A DNA stretch of 6,151 nucleotides. It comes from Parachlamydiales bacterium (GTDB lineage: Bacteria > Chlamydiota > Chlamydiia > Chlamydiales > Simkaniaceae). Shown piece by piece: positions 1 through 5,084 of this stretch. The notes beneath the pieces are model-generated. The model had not been told where the DNA came from, did not search any database, and saw only the letters and a list, made by a program, of their open reading frames with translations. The stretch spans positions 1-6,151 of the forward strand of contig DAOWHK010000041.1 in NCBI GenBank assembly GCA_030641465.1. Direction: 5' to 3'. The translations under genes were made by a program, and so were the position numbers. Each line of letters opens with the position of its first letter. Within the stretch, counting starts at the first letter, position 1.

Positions 1-281
1 GTATAAGTAGGGAGCTCCGCCGTGACTATTTTGCTGAACCAAATTGGGGATACGTTAACAGACTTATGTTTCCATCTGTTTTAGCGAGAGCTTTGAAGGA
101 ACAAAAGCTAGAGGAGACGTTTTTAGCTCTTCCTCAAGAGTCGCAAAATCAAGTTTGCTATGGGATTTATTTACGTTCTTCTGCGCAGCGAAAAAATGAT
201 GTTCCAAATTTTGGATATAACCATAGACTTGACAATCTTAGGGTATTTGAAGAAGAACTCAGTAAAGTTCAGGGTGATTAA
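1..281 (+). CDS. C-terminal fragment of an unrecognised protein (5' end outside window)
   Basis: The reading frame is open from the left edge (first full codon at position 3) to a TAA at 279-281, giving about 92 visible residues. The first in-frame ATG, at 66-68, is internal: the residues before it (ISRELRRDYFAEPNWGYVNR) read as ordinary protein, so the true start lies upstream. I do not recognise the family. What can be seen is a soluble, charged C-terminus with no membrane segment, an aromatic-rich stretch (DYFAEPNWGY), and a final amphipathic helix-like segment ending in EEELSKVQGD. The last 23 bp overlap the 3' end of the opposite-strand epimerase, so the two genes converge. Whether it belongs to the polysaccharide locus cannot be told from this piece. 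Confidence that it is a real coding end is moderate, based on the uninterrupted frame, the plausible composition and the tail-to-tail fit with the next gene. Confidence 0.6.
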   Translation, partial: ISRELRRDYFAEPNWGYVNRLMFPSVLARALKEQKLEETFLALPQESQNQVCYGIYLRSSAQRKNDVPNFGYNHRLDNLRVFEEELSKVQGD

Positions 282-1218
282 TCCAGGAAGTAAAATATAT
301 TATTCCTGTTTCGAGAGAGACTTTGGGGCTAAAGCCAAGTTTGGCTGTAGCCTTTTTGATGTCGGCAGAGGTTTCCATCATCTCTCCTTTCTGCATTGGA
401 AGGGAAATTCTTTTGGCTTTTTTCTGAAGTCCTTTTTCAAGAAGGGTGATGAGCGTTTCAAGCTCTTCCGTTTTGCTGTTTCCTAGGTTAAAAATTTCTA
501 AAGGGGATTCAAGATCAATTGCTGCGGCCGTTCCTTCTACGATATCGTCGATATAGGTAAAATCGCGTCGCATTTTCCCATGATTAAATACATTTATTGG
601 CTCGCCTTTTTGGATGGCTTTTGCAAATAGAAAATAGGCCATGTCAGGGCGTCCCCATGGTCCGTATACGGTAAAGTAGCGAAGGCCGGTGACAGAAATG
701 CCGTAGAGGTGGTGGTAGGCATGTGCCATTAGCTCGTTTGCTTTTTTTGTTGCAGCATAGAGATTTGTTGGCGCATCTGTTGGATCATTTTCTGAGAAAG
801 GGATTTTTTTGTTCAGTCCATAGACAGAAGAGGAAGAAGCGTAGGTAAGTTTTATTTGGGGGTGGCTTTTGCAAATTTCTAGGATGGAGAGAAATCCCTT
901 TAGGTTGTTTTCTTCATAACTTTCAGGATGGGTGAGTGAATATCTGACTCCTGCTTGTGCGGCAAGATGCACGATATGGGTTATGTGATTTTTATGAATA
1001 AGATCTTTTAGGGCGTTAGTTTCTTGGATGTCGAGAGCATGCACAGAAATGCCGAGTTTTTTAAGCTGATCACTGCGTGCGCGTTTAAGCTCAGGCGAGT
1101 AATAGGCATTAAAATTATCGCAGCCGATCACGATATCACCGCGATTATGTAAATATTTTGCGAGGTGAAATCCGATAAAGCCGGCGATGCCGGTAATAAA
1201 AATTTTTTTTTCCATCAT
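259..1218 (-). CDS. NAD-dependent sugar-nucleotide epimerase, probable UDP-glucuronate 4-epimerase
   Basis: This 319-residue cytoplasmic enzyme belongs to the extended short-chain dehydrogenase (NAD-dependent epimerase/dehydratase) family, and its length is normal for it. Seen in the sequence: the Rossmann glycine motif GIAGFIG at residues 10-16, the acidic end of strand 2 (CDNFNAYY, 33-40), HLAAQAGVRYS at 84-94, the SSSSVYG region at 128-134 carrying the catalytic serine, and the catalytic YxxxK pair Tyr154/Lys158. RYFTVYGPWGRPDMA at 180-194 and the AGVRYS motif are typical of UDP-glucuronate 4-epimerases, which interconvert UDP-GlcA and UDP-GalA for capsule or LPS; a related 4-epimerase is the alternative. 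The start is the first of two adjacent ATGs (1216-1218, then 1213-1215), with no strong Shine-Dalgarno visible. An A9 run (minus strand) covers codons 3-6. It is divergent from the wza-like gene across 51 bp, and its 3' end overlaps the preceding gene by 23 bp. Confidence 0.9.
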   Translation of the reverse strand: MMEKKIFITGIAGFIGFHLAKYLHNRGDIVIGCDNFNAYYSPELKRARSDQLKKLGISVHALDIQETNALKDLIHKNHITHIVHLAAQAGVRYSLTHPESYEENNLKGFLSILEICKSHPQIKLTYASSSSVYGLNKKIPFSENDPTDAPTNLYAATKKANELMAHAYHHLYGISVTGLRYFTVYGPWGRPDMAYFLFAKAIQKGEPINVFNHGKMRRDFTYIDDIVEGTAAAIDLESPLEIFNLGNSKTEELETLITLLEKGLQKKAKRISLPMQKGEMMETSADIKKATAKLGFSPKVSLETGIIYFTSWINHPELY

Positions 1219-1232
1219 TTACTAAAAGGTTG

Positions 1233-1259
1233 AATTCTAGTATCAAGGATACTTGAATT
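1233..1259. promoter_or_regulatory. 27-bp inverted repeat in the divergent promoter region, candidate operator
   Basis: The left arm AATTCtAGTATC (1233-1244) and right arm GATACTtGAATT (1248-1259) are reverse complements at 11 of 12 positions, separated by AAG. The single mismatch is T opposite T (1238/1254). The centre, at 1246, lies within 2 bp of the midpoint between the two divergent start codons (1218 and 1270). This fits a dimeric-regulator operator shared by the epimerase and the export operon. In RNA it would form a short-loop hairpin in either 5' leader. A TAGAAT (minus strand, 1234-1239) resembles a -10 box but has no good -35 at 16-18 bp, so promoter positions cannot be fixed. The symmetry is seen directly; the regulatory role is inferred. 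Confidence 0.5.
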
Positions 1260-1260
1260 T

Positions 1261-1264
1261 AGGA
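1261..1264 (+). promoter_or_regulatory. Ribosome binding site of the wza-like gene
   Basis: AGGA sits 5 nt before the ATG at 1270-1272, separated by A residues only. It supports this start over later in-frame candidates, and this start also gives a proper hydrophobic signal sequence. It lies directly after the right arm of the inverted repeat, so a hairpin there could affect ribosome access. Confidence 0.55.
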
Positions 1265-1269
1265 AAAAA

Positions 1270-2334
1270 ATGCGATTTTTCTTTCGACTAACAGTCTTTT
1301 TATGTCTTTGTTTCATTTGCAAAAGCTGCACAAATCCTCCGCTTCGAGGGCGTGATGTATATGGAGCTGATGAGTTCGTTTTAGACTCTTATAAAATTAG
1401 GGAGGGCAAGCTCTCCATTTTAGAGATGGAGGGAAAGCCGATAGAGGAGCTGTCTCCTAATCTTTTAGAGGATTACAAAGATGTTTTAGAGGATGGAGAT
1501 GTTTTGCGCGTGGCTCTTTTTCACCCGACAAGGAGCGACATTGTAAAGGCTGTGGAAAAAATTGGAGAGTCCGTAGGGTATGGGATCACTCAGGGAAAAA
1601 TTCATCTTCCAGAACTTGCGCCGGTTGAGGTGCAGGGGCTCACAATAGATGAGGCGCGGGCAAAGATTCAAGAGCAGTACCAGGCAGAAATCCGAGATAT
1701 GGAGGTTTTTTTAGCTTTTAAAGATAGGCTTGTAAGGAAGGTGGAGCTTGCAGGGCTTGTAAGCACATCTAGCATTCCTGTAAATGGGTCCATGCGCCTT
1801 TTTGAGGTTCTTTCTCAAGCAAGACTTCCGGCCGATGCAAATTTATATAAAAGTTATTTGGTAAGAAATAATCACCCACTTCCTGTAGATATGTTTAAAC
1901 TCCTCGCTGAGGGTGATATGAGCCAAAATGTCGTGATGAGAGGGGGCGATAAGCTTTTTATTGCGCCAGCTCAAGCCTCCTCTGTAATGGTAATGGGTGA
2001 GGTAGGATCGCAAGGAATGATTAATTTATCTTCTGGAATGATGCCACTGCGAAATGCTTTAGCGCAAGCCGGCGGCATTGCTCCAACTGGTAACAAGCGC
2101 TATATTCAAGTGATTCGGGGAAATATTACGAGGCCCAAAATTTATACGTTAAATTGGGAGCATGTTATTAGGCTTCCGACAACGAGCCTGCTTTTAATGC
2201 CAGGCGATATTGTTTATGTAGCAGCTACGCCAATCACTGAGTGGAATCGCTTTGTTACGCAGCTCTTCCCAACGTTTACGATCATCGAGCTTATGACAAA
2301 AGGCATGTCGGGAGTTGTGGCAATTCAGCAATGA
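1270..2334 (+). CDS. wza: Wza-family polysaccharide export outer-membrane protein (Poly_export + two SLBB domains)
   Basis: This 354-residue protein is the likely outer-membrane channel through which capsular or exopolysaccharide leaves the cell. A basic, hydrophobic signal peptide covers residues 1-19 and is followed by Cys20, a probable lipid anchor, though the box before it (Cys-Lys-Ser-Cys) is atypical. Residues 70-150 form the Poly_export domain (EDGDVLRV, GKIHLPELAPVEVQGLTIDEA). Two SLBB-type domains follow, about 155-233 (VELAGLVSTSSIPVNGSM to GGDKLFIAP) and 238-318 (VMVMGEVGSQGMINL to PGDIVYVAA). The C-terminal segment 320-345 (TEWNRFVTQLFPTF) looks like the amphipathic membrane-spanning helix of Wza. 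Length is close to that of E. coli Wza. The stop codon overlaps the ATG of the next gene (ATGA), so the two are almost certainly one operon, matching the usual wza-wzc pairing. No phosphatase (wzb) gene lies between them. The symbol denotes family, not proven orthology. Confidence 0.9.
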   Translation: MRFFFRLTVFLCLCFICKSCTNPPLRGRDVYGADEFVLDSYKIREGKLSILEMEGKPIEELSPNLLEDYKDVLEDGDVLRVALFHPTRSDIVKAVEKIGESVGYGITQGKIHLPELAPVEVQGLTIDEARAKIQEQYQAEIRDMEVFLAFKDRLVRKVELAGLVSTSSIPVNGSMRLFEVLSQARLPADANLYKSYLVRNNHPLPVDMFKLLAEGDMSQNVVMRGGDKLFIAPAQASSVMVMGEVGSQGMINLSSGMMPLRNALAQAGGIAPTGNKRYIQVIRGNITRPKIYTLNWEHVIRLPTTSLLLMPGDIVYVAATPITEWNRFVTQLFPTFTIIELMTKGMSGVVAIQQ

Positions 2335-5084
2335 ACAAGTTAAATCCTGATCATTATCTTTTATTTTCTGATCTAAAACGTATTTTTCGAAGGCATAAAA
2401 AACGGATATTTCTAAGTGCTCTTATTTTTGCTCTTTTTACGTTTTTTTGGTTTATCAGAATGCTTCCAACTTATGAAATTAAAGCGACATATAAAGATGG
2501 TGGGGTGTCTCAAGGGAATGTTCCAGGAGGAATAGCTGGGCAACTTTTTCGCGGGTTTGGAATGGGGGGAAAGGAAGGATCCACTCAAGGGCTTATGAAA
2601 TCGCGATCTCTACTTAAAGAAGTTGTTGAAACGCTTGGCCTTCAAGCGATAGTTGCAAATAAAAATGACAGAGACTCACTCAAAGCGCGCGTTTTTGATA
2701 ATATCTCTATTTGGCTAAGTTTAGGCATTCAAGATACGGATCCTTTTGTTTTTGAAAAGGTGCAATACAGAGGAGACAAGCCACTTGATTGCCGTTTGAA
2801 ATTTGTGTCTAAAGAGAGGTTTGTAATCAATGATAAATATTCAGGAAGTGTTGGAGAGAGAGTTTCTTTTCATGGAGCTTTTCTAACAATTGTTTCTTCT
2901 CCGAAGTCTTTGCAAATAAACAAGGTCTATCTTCTCACGCTTTATCCTGTTCGGCCGTTTGTTGATCATTTGTCTTCTGCGATAAAAATTGACTCTTTAA
3001 AAGAAGACCCCTCTCTTTTAGAGCTTAGTTATTTTCATAGAAATCAAGAAAGTGGCTGCCGCGTGTTAAATGCGCTCATGCAAAGTTATGATATGTATCT
3101 TAAACGGGAAAATGAGCGGGTTGCAAAAGAGCAGTTACAGTTTTTAGGAAATCGGAAGCAGGCGATCTTAGAAGAGGCAACTCTTGCTTTTTCCTCGTAT
3201 GTAGACTATTTGAAAGAAAATATTGAAAGTGATGGATTCATTGATTTTGAGCAAAATGAATGCTCTTTAAGAAAGTCAAAATTAAAAATTGGAGAAGCTC
3301 TTTTTAATATCGATTTTGAGCTCGGCAAGTTTGGAGGAGAAAATATCGATGTTGCAATTCATAACTCTCCTTTTGCAGAAGAATTTGGGTTAGTTAAACA
3401 GGAATTTTTGCGTTTAAAAAAAGAGCAAAGCAGTATTGATGCAGCGCTTTTAGTGGAAAAAACTCCTTGGGTGCAAAAGGCGCCATCTACAATAGCCTGT
3501 AGGATGCAATCCTCTTCTCAAAATCTTGCTACAAAGGTTAAAGAACAAAAAGAGCAGATACTTTTGCAGATACAAAATATCGAGTCCCAAGATCGAGCTC
3601 CCTATTTAGCTTACCAGTTAAAAATGCTTAGTATCGGCGAAAAGATTGCAAAAGAACACGTTATTCATCAAAGAATAATCCCCGAAGAATTTCAAGGAAT
3701 TGATCTAGCTACTGCAAGAAAACTCTTTTATGAATATTGCCAGACTCTAGAGCAATTAGAAGTGAAAATAGATGAGCTGAGTTATTTGCAGAGTAGCATG
3801 CATCAAAAAGGGTTTGAGCTCAGCGCTTTTAGTACAGCTCTTTTTGATCCGATGAGTGTAGAAATCATCAAAGAGGCGAGTGACCTTACCTACCAAATCA
3901 GAGATTTTGCGAATATGAGTGAGAAAGAAAGATTTCGACTTCAAGAGGCACTAGGTCGTAAAAAACAAGATCTTAGCTCCCATCTTACCCACTGCCTGGC
4001 CTTAAAAAAGCGTCATGCAGAGCTCACTTTGAAAAAAAAGAACACGTCAAGAATTGTGATAAGTCAGCTTCTAGGTCAAGAAATCGCAGTATTAAATAGT
4101 CAAATGGAAGAGTGTTTTGAAAAACATAAAGCCCATCTTTTGAAAGAAAAATCCTACTATGAAAAAGAGCAGGAAAGGGTTTTTGCGCAGTTAGAAGAGA
4201 TGCCTGATAAATGGCTTTTTGAAAAAGAATTTGAGACAAATGCCGAACTTAATCGGAATATGATAAGGGGCATCGCGGAACTTACAGAGTCCAAAAATAT
4301 TGACTACAACCTGTCACAGTTAACATCTGGACCGGTAGATATTGCTTACTCCTCTCTAGCCCCGTCTCAAAAGAAAACGCCCCTTTTTGCGTGTATTATG
4401 GGCTGTTTTGGTCTCTTTGCTACTTTTGGATATTTCCTTGCAAAAGAGCTCTCTTTAGGCATTCCAGTCTCCCCCGAGAGTTTGCTTTTTCGAGGTAGAT
4501 CCGTGATTTTGGATTTCCATTCATTAAACGAAAAAGCAAGACTTGATGATTTAACTAATCACAACCTAGAAGGGCTTAGAAAAATCACCTCAAAGCTTCT
4601 TAAAAGAAGTAAAATTGCTGTGGGACTGCTGCATGGAGAGGGGGTAAATTATGCAATGCCACTTGCCGAACTTTTATCTATGCATGGAAAAAAAACGCTT
4701 GTGATCTCGATGCATTTTGATGCAATTTTTTCCAAATCAAAAACTCCAGGGCTCTTAGATCACTTAGATGCAAAGGATGAATTTCCGATTCAAAAAGGGG
4801 AGATTTGTGATCAAGTATTTCTTGGAAAAGCCATGCGCTACGGCGTGGAGCTTCTCCAGCAGAAGAATTTTCGCGAATTTATTCAGCAAAGGAAAGAGGT
4901 TTATGATTATGTGCTTTTTAGCTCAAATGCTAAGCTTACAAGTTTAGAAGCAAAGACTTATCTTGATTTTGTAGAAGTTCTATCATTGACGGTTAGCGGA
5001 GAAAGCCTTGAGGATCTTGCAGACTATTTTTCTTGGGATGATGCAAGAGATGGAGCAGCACTTCACCTACTTTGCCTTGGCTAA
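2331..5084 (+). CDS. Wzz/Wzc-like polysaccharide co-polymerase with a degenerate BY-kinase domain
   Basis: This 917-residue inner-membrane protein is expected to work with the upstream Wza-like channel in polymer length control and export. The chosen ATG (2331-2333) overlaps the upstream stop as ATGA; the open frame extends further upstream, but only as a shadow inside wza. Residues 1-25 are cytoplasmic and basic, TM1 is about 26-43, and a Wzz-type segment follows (YEIKATY, a Gly-rich loop at 65-84, SRSLLKEVVETLGL at 91-104). Long helical, probably coiled-coil stretches run from about 255 to 660, then a Pro-containing linker and TM2 at about 685-703. The C-terminal 760-917 align in order with BY-kinases, but Walker A reads HGEGVNYA (768-775, no GK[ST]), Walker A' reads LVISMHF (790-796, both Asp lost) and Walker B reads VLFSSNA (861-867, Asp to Ser). 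The C-terminus lacks a tyrosine cluster. Classical Wzc is about 720 residues; the excess lies between the two TM segments. The last 18 bp overlap the opposite-strand PBP gene. Confidence 0.85.
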   Translation: MNKLNPDHYLLFSDLKRIFRRHKKRIFLSALIFALFTFFWFIRMLPTYEIKATYKDGGVSQGNVPGGIAGQLFRGFGMGGKEGSTQGLMKSRSLLKEVVETLGLQAIVANKNDRDSLKARVFDNISIWLSLGIQDTDPFVFEKVQYRGDKPLDCRLKFVSKERFVINDKYSGSVGERVSFHGAFLTIVSSPKSLQINKVYLLTLYPVRPFVDHLSSAIKIDSLKEDPSLLELSYFHRNQESGCRVLNALMQSYDMYLKRENERVAKEQLQFLGNRKQAILEEATLAFSSYVDYLKENIESDGFIDFEQNECSLRKSKLKIGEALFNIDFELGKFGGENIDVAIHNSPFAEEFGLVKQEFLRLKKEQSSIDAALLVEKTPWVQKAPSTIACRMQSSSQNLATKVKEQKEQILLQIQNIESQDRAPYLAYQLKMLSIGEKIAKEHVIHQRIIPEEFQGIDLATARKLFYEYCQTLEQLEVKIDELSYLQSSMHQKGFELSAFSTALFDPMSVEIIKEASDLTYQIRDFANMSEKERFRLQEALGRKKQDLSSHLTHCLALKKRHAELTLKKKNTSRIVISQLLGQEIAVLNSQMEECFEKHKAHLLKEKSYYEKEQERVFAQLEEMPDKWLFEKEFETNAELNRNMIRGIAELTESKNIDYNLSQLTSGPVDIAYSSLAPSQKKTPLFACIMGCFGLFATFGYFLAKELSLGIPVSPESLLFRGRSVILDFHSLNEKARLDDLTNHNLEGLRKITSKLLKRSKIAVGLLHGEGVNYAMPLAELLSMHGKKTLVISMHFDAIFSKSKTPGLLDHLDAKDEFPIQKGEICDQVFLGKAMRYGVELLQQKNFREFIQQRKEVYDYVLFSSNAKLTSLEAKTYLDFVEVLSLTVSGESLEDLADYFSWDDARDGAALHLLCLG

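Noticed and set aside
284..308. Inverted repeat CAGGAA...TTCCTG just after the stop of the left-edge gene, a possible terminator
   Set aside because: Only 6 bp of stem with a 13-nt AT-rich loop, no following T-run, and it lies inside the epimerase coding sequence.
160..486. Open frame of 108 codons on the plus strand
   Set aside because: It lies across the end of the left-edge gene and antisense to the epimerase C-terminus, with low-complexity Phe/Lys-rich content and no family features. It is a shadow frame.
1230..1258. Sigma-70-like promoter in the divergent region (TTGAAT at 1230-1235, GATACT at 1248-1253)
   Set aside because: Spacing is only 12 bp and the -10 match is weak. No hexamer pair with 16-18 bp spacing was found on either strand, so no promoter is called.
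2241..2330. Upstream extension of the co-polymerase frame to an earlier ATG
   Set aside because: These 30 codons lie wholly inside the wza-like gene and read as non-protein-like sequence. The ATGA-overlap start gives a normal Wzz N-terminus before TM1.
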